A stretch of DNA of 64,000 nucleotides from Verticillium longisporum (lineage: Eukaryota > Ascomycota > Sordariomycetes > Glomerellales > Plectosphaerellaceae), in NCBI GenBank assembly GCA_019188255.1, contig JAETXT010000001.1, positions 6,696,001-6,760,000 on the forward strand, given 5' to 3'. Within the stretch, counting starts at the first letter, position 1. The number at the start of each line of letters is the position of its first letter. The notes under the pieces were generated by a model, which saw only the letters and a list, made by a program, of their open reading frames with translations, did not search any database and had not been told where the DNA came from. Both the position numbers and the translations under genes were made by a program. Shown here in pieces: positions 1-10,335 of the stretch.

Positions 1-473
1 GGCCGCCGCATTGCCCAGATTGTCAAGCTCAAGCCTGAGTTCCTCGAGGAATACAAAAAGGTGCACGCTCATGTGTGGCCCGAGGTTCTCAAACAGATCA
101 AGCAGTGCAACATTGAAGACTGTACGTTTGTTTCTTTCCTACTCAATCTGCCTCTGTCATGTCCTTCCATTGTACTCTCCAATCTTCCTCTGCCCCATCC
201 AGGTTCGGACAAATTGGAACCGACGCTAACACCACGATAGACAGCATCTTCTACGATGAGAGTTCCGGCATCCTCTTTGCGTCCATGAAGTACGTGGGAT
301 ACGACTATGCCGGAGACATGGAGCGCATGAGGGAAAACCCCAAGGTCCGCGAGTGGTGGGACATGACCGATGGCTGGCAGGAGTCGCTGGTTGAAGGCGC
401 CACCAAGAGTAACGTCGAGCCGGGCGAGCCGGGCTGGTGGAAGCCCGTCGAGGAGGTCTTTCATCTGCCATAG
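1..473 (+). CDS. L-rhamnose mutarotase family protein, 5'-partial
   Basis: The reading frame is open from base 1, so the 5' end lies outside the window. Exons are 1-121 and 241-473, with a GTACGT...TAG intron (122-240). The joined protein has the compact alpha/beta-barrel pattern of the RhaM/DUF718 family: an early H-x-H-V-W-P-E segment, a central I-F-Y-D-E strand, an R-x-W-W core and the C-terminal EVFHLP ending that also closes bacterial RhaM. Family members interconvert alpha and beta anomers of L-rhamnose. The fungal substrate is not shown by sequence. Only the first few residues seem to be missing. It converges on the thioredoxin-like gene, with 30 bp between stop codons. Confidence 0.88.
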
Positions 474-503
474 AGAGCGTTCCACGTAACCCTTTATTCA
501 TCT

Positions 504-1226
504 TCATTTCCAGTTGCCAAATAGACCTCGAAAGGGGCCCTTGCCATCCTGACCGCCGCCTCCACTTCCGCCACCACGTCCGCCGTGTCGACGGGCCTCA
601 TTTCGAATCCAGTCCTCGAGGAATTGGCGGTCGGCCATTTTCCTGGCGTCTTGGACCTTGGTCTGCACCTGCGCCTCTTGAGCGTCAAAGCAGAGGAGCG
701 TCGGCACCGACGTGATCATGTAGGTCATGCCGAAGCCCGCGCTCATGATGTCGGGCGAGTCGTACTCGACGGTGCAAAAAGCGACGCCGCCCTCAGCCTC
801 GCCAACACCGGACTCGACAAGCGATTGCAGAAGGGGAGCAACGACGCGACATGTTGAGCACCAAGATGTGGTCCACAGCGTTAGGAGGGGCGTTCTCGAC
901 GACGATGAGATCTGCTGATATGTGTAGAAATCATCTGGCTTACGGACGCTGAGCAAAGTGTTGGCAAACATCGCACAGCAAAGTGTTTTTGTCCCGGCCA
1001 GCTGGCCAATGACCAGTGAACTGAGCAAGTCAACTTACGAGGTGTATATCTGATTCTTAAGCTTGCGGTTCTGCGACGTCGAGAAGGGCGCCACGGCGGC
1101 TGAAAGGGAGATTGGGATGAGTGGCGTGCTGACAGGTCGGCCGGGGAGTTTGATGAGGGAGGAGAGGCTAGGAGCAATTCGACAGGCTCGCGGCGCAGTC
1201 AGGTGGATGAGGTGTCTCGCGTGCAT
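504..1226 (-). CDS. mitochondrial thioredoxin-like protein
   Basis: Exons on the minus strand are 1226-1039 and 948-504, with a 90-bp GTAAGT...CAG intron; the protein is 210 aa. The first 60 residues are rich in Arg, Ser and Ala and almost free of acidic residues, as in a mitochondrial presequence. Residues from about 85 form a thioredoxin fold with the active site W-C-S-T-C (Cys near 93 and 96) and a cis-Pro segment S-V-P-T before a hydrophobic strand. The C-terminus has a Gly-rich low-complexity tail before the end G-L-F-G-N-W-K. The motif Cys-Ser-Thr-Cys differs from the classical CGPC, so the redox potential is probably different. A thiol-disulfide role in the matrix is inferred. Confidence 0.85.
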
Positions 1227-2648
1227 GACGTCGATGAGGGTGGGAGGGTGGTGTGTCGTGTGGGTGTGTGTAGCCGCGTAAAGAGATGCGATTGAATATT
1301 GGGGAGCGTCCTCGTTGCCAGGAGCGGGCTTTGGAACCTATCGATATGGTGGACGAGATGCAGCAATCAATCACTTGGTTCGACAGTCTAGTGGATGTGT
1401 TGCACAGCGGCCGCCTGCAACGATGGAGCAAGCAGGAACGTACCCTATGGTACATGGAGGATGAAGGGAGATTGGGCGCGGGATAGCGCGGCTGAGAGAG
1501 TTCCTGCCTCAGCGCGCGGACACCTTGCACACTCAGGCTGTCACTCAAGTCACTGCACCTGTGCGGCGCGTTGTGACAGTGAGCGTCACACGGAAATATG
1601 GGGAAAAGACCCCTAACCGACCTAGGGACTAAGGTGCTGTTGCGTCATCACGCAGGGCACTTTGCACCTTGAATTCTGTGGCATCGCATATCAGAAGCAA
1701 AACCAACACCACAATGAGCATCAGCTTCCAATGAGTGGCTTGAGCCACATCTTGTGACCGCTGCTACTTCCCCACGTTCCACGTTTCCCGCGCATGAGAC
1801 GCGTTGCAGACGCATCGTCGACCGTCCCATGCTGCCTACGACTCATGGACAAGGGAGACAAAGCCAGATTTCGTAGGCTCCCAAGCGCTTGGCTTCAGCA
1901 CCGCTTCCCTGGCCCACTCACCGCTGTAGCTTAAGTGGAGGGACTGATGGCACCCGACCGATCACCCTGCCCTAGCGCTGTTGCTTCATGCTCAACTCGT
2001 GTCATGGGAAGTGGCAGTCCCCTGCCAGATGTCGGTCAGCCTGAGGTCGATCTCCGTGACAGAGGCAGCCGAAGCCGAGACAGGCAGGAACACACCAACA
2101 ATGGCCTGTTCTCCAAAGCTCCAGAGCTTGGGAAAGAATATGTGACGGACGGACGGGCTTGTCGACATCGTTTACCCCTACAAATACCCTCGAGATACCC
2201 GCCTCATGCAACGCGCCGACCAAGGTAGGCAGACCGACCGACCACCTCGAGTCATACCCGCCTGGAGCGTCCGCCAACACACCCGGATAGTCTCTGACTG
2301 CCAGCCTTGACCTCCAGTCAGCCTCGCACCACCACCTCTCCACCTCATGTCTCTCCAACTTAGCTTTTCATCTTAACCTCGACCGCCTCTTATTGATCAA
2401 TCCTAGACATTGGTTCGCAAATCTTTAACTCCTTGCTCCAGATAGCGTTACTCCCTTCGTCCTACACAACCTCGGCGTTCCATGACCACACACCCACCTC
2501 TCATCACGTCGCCCCTAGAAACCATTCAGCTGGCATTGCATTCATCACATATGCTTGTTCCTTCGTCGTAACTCGTCACAGCCTATCATAATACCAAGAA
2601 AATACAGATCATACGCCCTGTCTATTCCTCTGGGCCTCGCAAAGAGCT
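1227..2648. other. intergenic, divergent promoter region
   Basis: This 1.4-kb gap lies between two divergently transcribed genes, so both promoters should sit here. The last 250 bp before the transporter start are C/T-rich, as in many fungal leaders. No convincing coding or RNA gene was seen. Confidence 0.6.
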
Positions 2649-5029
2649 ATGGCTGCTGAATCGTCAGCAAAACCGCGTTGGGGGCGATGGTTCGGGCGCG
2701 AGTCCAACGCTGCCCAGGCCCCCGAATCACAAGAGAAGCCAGGTCCTCCGAGATGGAGTATGGGTGTTCTCAATGACCCTCACACAGTTCAGGTTCCTGG
2801 TACGTGGGTTCTCTGTCAATCTTTCCCCATCACCTGCTGATCGCACTGCAAACATCAGGTTCTGTCCTTCTGCTTGCCAGTAACAGGAACGAACCCCTCG
2901 GCCTGCGTAATGCGCCTGCACGCACCTCTCATTCCTCCATCCCGACCGGGTTCTTCGATCCAGGTCCATCGCCACCGGCCACTGCCCGCCGCTCTTCCTC
3001 GCATGGCCCGCCCGCCGATGAGAAGAAGAAGACCAAAGACGGCAAAATCATTCTAGAGCCCCAGCCAGAGGACTCGGCGAACGACCCGCTGAATTGGCCT
3101 GCTTGGCGTCGCGACACTGCCCTCTTTTCTCTAGGTTTTTACTGCCTGGTCGGCGGAGGAATCACGCCGCTGCTGGCCGCTGGGTTTTACGATGTTGCCG
3201 ACGACTACGGAGTCAGCGTCGAACATGTCTCGTTGACAACCGGCTTGTACATGATGGGCATGGGCCTCGGATCCGTTGTCGCATCCCCTACCGCCATCTT
3301 GTGGGGAAAACGTCCGGTCTACCTCGCGGGCGCCATTCTGCTGGTCATATCTTCCGTCTGGTGTGCTCTTTCGCCTAACTTTGCTTCCCTCATCGTGGCC
3401 AGAATCGTTCAAGGCATAGCCGTCAGCCCTGTAGAGTGTCTGCCTTCGGCCACCATTGCCGAGATCTTCTTCCTGCACGAGAGAGCGTATCGCATCGGCA
3501 TATACACCTTGCTTCTGCTAGGTGGCAAAAACCTAGTCCCGCTGGTGAGCGCTGTGATCATCCAGGCTCTGAATTGGCGATGGGTATTCTGGTAGGCAGC
3601 ATCCCCCACTCCTTGGTGCCACCAGCATGAAGTATCCGGGTTGAGTGGATTTTTGGATGTCAAGACTGCTGACAAGTGATATAGGGTCGTAGCTATTATT
3701 GTCGCCGTCTGGTTCTTTGCCCTCTTTCTATTCGTGCCAGAGACATTTTGGGACAGAACACCTCACCCAAAGTCCAGGAAACCATCGAGACGGCCGAGCT
3801 TCATTCGTCGTCTGTCATCACAGCGAAACGTACCTCAGCAGCCCGCACCCGTGGCAGCAGTCGACGAGACCGCGGACCCATCTAAGGGACAGACTGATGA
3901 CGTCCCTGCAACACCCTCCGTCGCAACACCCTCTGGACAACAACACAAAAACCTCCACGTCGGGTTTGCTCCTAATGAACCTACCGAGCAAGTGGGCGAG
4001 ACAAGCGTCAGCACCAGCATGGCTCCGGATGCAACAGCTCCTGAACAAGCTCGTCCAGAAGATGATAATGAAAGACCAACCTCTGCCCGCACGGCCACGC
4101 CCACTACCGGGAACACCGCCTTTGACGCTCAGCGAGCAGATTCACCTCACCACGGCTCCACCTCGGGCTCCGATTACTTTGCCAGAGGACCTGGAATGGA
4201 GAGCGAAAAGTTCCCGACAGACTCGAGCGGTCCGCCGAAATCGACTGCGTATACCCACACACTGCGACACCAACCCGCAAGGTCTTTTACCGAGCAGCTC
4301 AACCCATGGAATGGCCGTCTCAATCACGACAAATGGCTGAAGGTCATGGTTCGGCCTTTTATCCTCTTTGCGTATCCCTCTGTTCTCTGGTCTACAGTCA
4401 TCTACTCTTGCTCTGTGGGGTGGCTCATCGTCATCTCGGAAACGATGAGCGTGATCTATCGGAATTCGGACTCGTACAACTTCACCGCCCTTCAGACTGG
4501 GCTCGTGTACATCTCGCCGTTTGTTGGTGGCATCTTGGGCACCGTTGTAGCCGGTAAAGTAAGCGATATCATCGTTAGGGCGCTGGCACGTCGCAACGGG
4601 GGCCTTTACGAGCCCGAATTCCGCCTCATCATGGCAATTCCTATCCTCCTCAGCACCGTCATAGGGTTGATGGGGTTTGGATGGTCAGCAGAAGAACGCG
4701 ATCACTGGATGGTGCCCACGTTCTTCTTTGGCGTCATATCATTCGGATGTACCATGGGTTCCACCACGTCCATCACATATTGCGTTGACAGCTACCGACA
4801 GTATGCCGGCGAGGCTCTGGTCACGCTCAATTTTAGCAAGAACATCCTACACGGACTTGTCTTTAGTTTGTTCGTCACTCACTGGATGGCATCTGACGGG
4901 CCGAAAACTATGTTCATCTGGCTCGGCGTCATTCAGCTAATTTTCTGTCTGTTCTCGATCCCCATGTACATCTTTGGCAAACGTGCCCGTATGTGGACTG
5001 TGCAGAAGAACTTTATGGAGAAGTTTTAG
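2649..5029 (+). CDS. MFS transporter, Hol1-like (DHA1 type)
   Basis: Exons are 2649-2799, 2859-3591 and 3685-5029; both introns (59 and 93 bp) have GT-AG ends, and the product is 742 aa. A conserved pre-membrane segment (P-G-S-V-L-L-L then N-R-N-E-P-L-G-L-R-N) precedes TM1, followed by six N-terminal TM segments ending at the loop motif N-W-R-W-V-F-W. A long hydrophilic, Ser/Thr/Pro-rich central loop of about 200 residues comes next, and then six more TM segments. The pattern matches fungal Hol1-type DHA1 carriers, which move polyamines, cations or organic compounds across the plasma membrane. The substrate cannot be told from sequence. The loop is a likely site of phosphorylation or ubiquitin control. 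Confidence 0.9.
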
Positions 5030-6125
5030 ACGGAGCCTTGTTGCATTGGGAGGCCAGCGTGTTGGGAACGTGGCCAAGAAGCATGGAGACTCCTTTTCAA
5101 GCATTTCCGGCGTTACGGGGTTTGATTTCTTTTGGCGTTGCGCCAGCATCAGCATTATACATTGGACGATTCCGGGAGTTCATACACACACCAGTGTCAA
5201 GGGGCGCAGACGACAGTATACAGCATACCATACCAACCACCATACCTAGATTGGAGTGCCATCTTGCGCATACATGTCGCAGATGGTTTCATGAATAACT
5301 TACACGCCATGAACGTTCTACCGCGGGTACGTGTGACTAACTTCCAGCGATGCCATGCTATTTGGCTGGGTTTACTAGTCAGTTCTGTAATCACTTGGTC
5401 AAAGACACTCGCCATGTTCTCGGAAGTCGTTGTCATGTCGTCTCTTGTCTACCCAGTCCAGCCATTGAAATATACACAAGGCCTAGATACCTGTAACCCG
5501 AAAAACTCCGCCAACCCGGCGGTTCCCCCCATCATTTACACATGGGGTTGGAAAGCCATGGGGAAATCGCACCCGCATATATTACAAGCCACGCAGCCCT
5601 CGCCTGCTGTCATCCCGTCCCTTCCATCCATGAGTAACCCACCAGTGCCCTTGCTCTGCACACCGACGACCCCTTCCTTTACTAGCCAGACCCCCTTGCG
5701 CCGCCCCCACTGCCCCTCCGCGCGCCGCCCCCTCGCGTTCTGATCTCGTCTCGCTGAGAGAGAAGGTCGAAAAAGAAGCATATGGATGACCAGCATGCAT
5801 GTACGTGTTGTTGTGTAATGCATTAGAAGAAGAGAAAAAGAAGTTTCTCGTGGTTAGCGAGGTGGGAAACGGGGGAACGAAAACGAGCGCGTGTTGGCCG
5901 AGTTCTGCGACTCGTCCGACGTCTGAATCGACACCTCGATGAAGGTGGGCGCAAAGGGAGGGGGATGGGATTTCAACGGTTATGAAACGCGTCATGGTGG
6001 AAAGGCAACGCTTTTCTGCCCATTTTTCTTTTCTTCTTCTTTTTCAATAAAAAAACTCCTTGTCTGGACGGCCGTGAAGAGGGGTGTTCGCTGAGCTGTA
6101 TGCAATGTACCTGTACCCGAAACGA
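5030..6125. other. intergenic, shared 3' region
   Basis: Two genes converge on this 1.1-kb stretch. It has C-rich and T-rich tracts and an AATAAA-like sequence on the plus strand near 6046. No gene was recognised. Confidence 0.55.
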
Positions 6126-7772
6126 CTATGCGTAGAGGGCTTCGATGAAGTAGATGAAGCCGAAGAGGAGGAAGGCGAGGGCGCCGCCGATGGTTACTAG
6201 AAGGAATTAGCGTTCGTCGCAGCAGAGAAAGGGGGACAGCGTGGCTCCTTAATGGTTTTACTTACCAACTTTCAAGCTGACTTTCCCCGCGATGGCGCGA
6301 CCGCCGATGACTGCCACGCCGGTGCAGACGCAGTGTCCCGTCATGGCACCGAGCGTGACCCACCAGTAGTCCTGTCCAGCGGCCATGGCAATGGTCGCGA
6401 TCTGAGAGCGGTCACCCCACTCGCCGAGGAAGGTCATGACAAAAGTCTGCACCCAGGCCGGGCTCAGGAGCAGGGAAGACAGGTTGCCAAGCCCCTGGAA
6501 GAAGCTGGCCGCCGAGGCGTAGCGGCCGCCCGAGCGGCTGCGGGATCGGCTGGAGGAGGGAGAGCGTGGCGGGGAGGGGAAGCGGCTCTTGGAGCGCGAC
6601 TTGCGGTGGTCGCCGTCGCCGAGGCCCATCTCGAGGGCGTAGGGAGAGACGGCGTGGGAGTTGCCGCGCCGGCGGCCGGCGGCGGCACTCTCCTTTTCCT
6701 TCTCAGCGAGCTCGCGCTCGACTTCGTGAAGCTCTTCAGTGACGCCCTCGTTGGGGTCCATGGCCATGCCTTCGCGGAGCAGCTTGGCGCCAAAGACGAA
6801 GAACAGACCGGCGGCGGCGAACGAGGTCAGGCGCTTGGGAATGAGGGTCGGGACGGCGTGACCGAGAACGGCGGAGAGGACAGTCATAACGAGCAGAGCG
6901 CCGAATGCGGCAGAGAAGACAACGAGGCGATCGTGCTTCATAGCCATCAGGGCGGCCACGAGGAAGGTCTTGTCGCCCACCTCGGAGACAAGAATCATGG
7001 TGAGAGAGAGGACGAAGGAGTGGAAGGGCTGGATGATGCCTTCATCCTCCTCCTCCAGCGCGCTCGGATGCTTGGGGTGCGATTTGGAGACATCGAGGTG
7101 GTCTTTGTTGGCGGAGTCGGGAACGGGAGGAGGAATGTCGTCTAGCGACTTGGGAAGGTCTGCCGGTTTCTGCAAGGAGAAGAAAGGTTAGCACCCCATC
7201 AGGGGGAATTTGCAAGTACAGAAGTTTGGTGACGAAGGGTGAAGGGGAGTACTCACGCCCAGGCCAGCTACCTCATTAGCCGTGCCGTGTTCGTGCTCAT
7301 GCTCAGGGCGGTCCTGGTCGCTGGGCGAGGGAGTCTTGGGGGCTTCGGGGACGTTATCGCCGGCCTTGCGCGCCTTGTCCTTCTCGCTGACGCCGCCCTC
7401 GGTGCCAATGGTGCCCTCCTTTGGCTTCTGACGGTCACGGTCGTTCATGACGCCGTCGTTGGTCTCGGGAATGCGCTTGCCGTCGACAATGGTGGGATCG
7501 TCAGGCCTGCCCTCGAGGGGTGGAAGGTCCTTCACGAGGTCATCGGTGTTGTGGTTCCTGTCGACAAAGGGGCCTTGATGCGGCATGCCATCCCTGCCGT
7601 CGACGGGCGCGCCTTTGGTGCCGACATCTTGTCGCTTGCCGATCTCTGCTACTGGTATCTCTGGGGCGACTGCTCGTGGCTCGTTGTGAATCGTCTGCTC
7701 GGACGCTAGGGCTGCGACCAGGGAGGGAATGAGGAGGAGGATCAAGGGCAAGGGTCGGGACCTGAGCCGCAT
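6126..7772 (-). CDS. GDT1: GDT1/TMEM165 family Ca2+/Mn2+ transporter
   Basis: Minus-strand exons are 7772-7257, 7169-6266 and 6196-6126, giving 496 aa. The two hallmark UPF0016 motifs are present: S-E-V-G-D-K-T in TM1 and G-E-W-G-D-R-S-Q in the second repeat. The short last exon supplies the final TM helix ending F-I-E-A-L-Y-A. The family exchanges Ca2+ or Mn2+ for H+ in the Golgi to supply glycosylation enzymes. Two parts are unusual: an acidic lumen-side region of about 170 residues after a signal peptide, with a KR site and an H-E-H-E-H cluster, and an Arg/Ser dipeptide-rich loop between the two halves. The start at 7772 places the signal sequence at the N-terminus; an in-frame ATG at 7799 is the alternative. 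Confidence 0.92.
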
Positions 7773-7799
7773 GATGGCGGTATTTGTATTTGAAAGCAA

Positions 7800-8628
7800 C
7801 GAAGGGGGGAGAGAAATGAAAGCAGGCGGACTGGAGCAGTGATGATATGATGCGGTGGAAAGAAAAGGAGAAAGTTGTTGAGGTGAGGCGCTCGAGTTGA
7901 CGACCTGGCCTGGCCGTAATGGTGTGGTGGATGATTACAGGTACCTAGACGTGCCCCCCGAAACATTTGGCCAATAGTTCCCAACTGGGGTTAGTGGCCG
8001 CCAAGCCCAGACATCAGCCGCTCGCCGTTGTCCTGGATTGAAACCGACCAGCTCTCTTGGTGCTTGGCTCCACCAGAGGTGGCTAGGTGGCTAAGGTACG
8101 GTGGCTGCGGTGGCTACGGTGGCTTCTTGGACCTCCTTCCTGAGCTTCTTCCTGAGCTGCTTCATGAGCTGTCCCGACTTGAGCAACATACCTCTACATC
8201 TCATTGAGAGATTCTCGTTTGTATTTCATTTTGTTTGTTTTGTCATTTTCGTTATTGGTCAATTTCCACTGAGACAGACAGATGCCATCCATTTAGTCGC
8301 ATCCTGCTGAGTCCGAGCCCATAATATCAACCATGCCCTTCTTTCTCATATTCTTCACGTTAAGCAGCGAGACCACTCAAGTGTAAACAATTCATTTCAT
8401 CCATGTCAAATTCTCTCCTTCCTCTAACACTACCATGACCAAAGGCAAAGCGTCAAAATATATTTCACACCCAGCGCCTATTGCTCGCATCCATCTGCCT
8501 CGCACCAACCCGCCCTCACTTCAAAACCAAAGATCCGAGCCTACTTAGACTTGTTGCCAGATGAACGACATCAGGTGCTCCCGGAAACACCAAGCACCAC
8601 CGCTGCATACAAAGACACAAGTGGCACT
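7800..8628. other. intergenic, GDT1 promoter and MAL-type 3' region
   Basis: This is the promoter side of GDT1 and the 3' side of the maltose-permease-type gene. It contains the GGTGGCT repeat described separately. No coding sequence was recognised. Confidence 0.55.
8078..8124. repeat. GGTGGCT short tandem repeat
   Basis: Five copies of GGTGGCT start at 8078, 8086, 8100, 8109 and 8118, separated by 1-7 variable bases. It lies about 300 bp upstream of the GDT1 start codon. It may be a minisatellite or a cluster of protein-binding sites. Confidence 0.8.
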
Positions 8629-10335
8629 TTAAGCCTTGGCCGTCATCTCGGAAATGTCCCGCTCGTCAAAGGGATCAACGACAGTGCTGGCAAACTTCCT
8701 GGCCGGGACCCGCTTGGCAAAGAGCACGTCGAGCTCGTGGTACGACCTGTTCCGGGTCTCGGGCAGGCGGAAGTAACTCCAGACGAAGACGCCAAAGCAG
8801 GTGCCAGCCCAGAAGAAGCCCGTGTAGCCCTTGAGGTTCCAGGCCTGGGGGTTCATGAAATACTGCTGCAGGACGCCACCAATGGTGCCCATGATGTTGG
8901 ACGAGTCGCGGGCGAGGCAGATGGTCTTCTGACGGAGACGGGTGGAGCCGACCTCGGGGGGGAGCGCCCAGCCCAGCTGTCCGGCCGAGAGCTGGAAGAT
9001 GAAGGTCCAGAGCATGGTGAGGCAGGCCTGCGCCATGGCGACCGATTCCTTCGAGGTCCAGACGTTGAGGATACCGATGAGGAGAAGCACAGAGCACATG
9101 CCAGCCATGCCCCAGACGTAAATGGTGCGGCGGCCGAGACGGGGCATCAGGACGAACCAGTTGATCAGGCAGCCGACAAAGGCAAGACCGGTGCCGCCGA
9201 GCGCGAGAGAGTAGGTGGTGCTGGTGCCGAGACCCATCTGTGAGAAGAAGTACGAGCTGTTGTAGGCAAACGCGATACCGCAGAGAATCTGACCGGCAAA
9301 GACGACGCAGGCAATCTCGGTGCGGCGTAGCTCGGTGCCCTTGAAACAGTCCCAGTAGCTCGTGCCGATGCGCAGCTGCTGCTCAAGGTTGTTGGTGTAG
9401 ACAATCATGGACAGCGTCTTGCGCGGGTCGACGGACGTTGTGGCGGTGGATTGAAGGCGACGCAGCGAGTCCTCGGCCTCCTCCAGCTTACCCATGCGGA
9501 CGAGGTACCAGGGAGACTCGGGCGAGATGTAGAGGAGGGGGATGAGGAAGACAGGCCACACCCACTGCAGAGCGAACGGGATCCTGTAGCCCCACTGGTC
9601 CACGTGCGTCGACAGGCCCTTGAGGATGCCGGCAGAGATGAGCTGGCCGAGGATGAAGCACATATTGGTGTACGAGGTCATATATGTGCGCAGCGCAGTG
9701 GGCAGGACTTCGGACGCGTAGGCAGGAGCGGTCGTGGCGAGAATGCCCCAGGGGACACCGCAGAGGATTTCGCCGATGACCAGGACGATGAGGTTCGGGG
9801 CGAAGAAGACGGGGAAGATGAAGAGCGACAGGGCGATGAGGGCGCCGATCTGGACGCGACGAGAGCCGTACTTGGACACGAGATAGCCGCTCAGGAGGCA
9901 GCCGAAGATGGAGCCGACGCCGGCACCTTGTGACAGACCGGCCTGCCATGCAGGGGTCAACTGGTAGCCCGTTGGACTCTGGGGAGTGACCCCAACGAAT
10001 CGGCCGTACTTGATCAGGAACGATGCTGTTGAGATACTAAATTAGGGTCGTCGCGTCGTGGGGAAGCAGGTTTCCTTACGGTACGCGAAGAAGTTGGACA
10101 AGAGGTTGGTATCGTAGCCCTCCATGATCACACAGGTGGATGACACGAGCGCCCAGCCGATGGCCTTTGGATACACCCGGATGGCCTCGGCGATGGTGAG
10201 TTCGTGATCATCAGCAGTAGCCTCGAGTGCCGCCTGGTTGAGGACCTTGTCGTCGAGGGCGGTGTTGTTGGCTGCTTCCGCCAGGACCGCGACGGTATCA
10301 GCCTTTTCCAAGGCGACGACGTTCGATTTCTCCAT
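8629..10335 (-). CDS. MFS sugar transporter, maltose/alpha-glucoside permease type
   Basis: Minus-strand exons are 10335-10080 and 10025-8629, with a 54-bp intron; the product is 550 aa. The acceptor was chosen because it joins F-F-A-Y to P-S-F-L-I-K-Y-G, the usual start of the first external loop in MAL permeases. Sugar-porter signatures are present: S-K-Y-G-S-R-R after TM2, P-E-S-P-W-Y-L-V at the end of the first half, P-R-L-G-R-R in the second half, and L-P-E-T-R-N-R-S near the C-terminus. The family is an H+ symporter of maltose and related alpha-glucosides at the plasma membrane. The exact sugar is an inference. No amylase or glucosidase gene lies nearby. Confidence 0.9.

Noticed and set aside
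6252..7145. Plus-strand open frame of 297 codons
   Set aside because: It lies antisense to the GDT1 exon in GC-rich sequence; its residues show no domain and the minus strand carries conserved motifs.
1..10335. A possible sugar-use cluster (rhamnose mutarotase with two transporters)
   Set aside because: The transporters belong to different families, housekeeping genes lie between them, and no rhamnose pathway enzyme is present.
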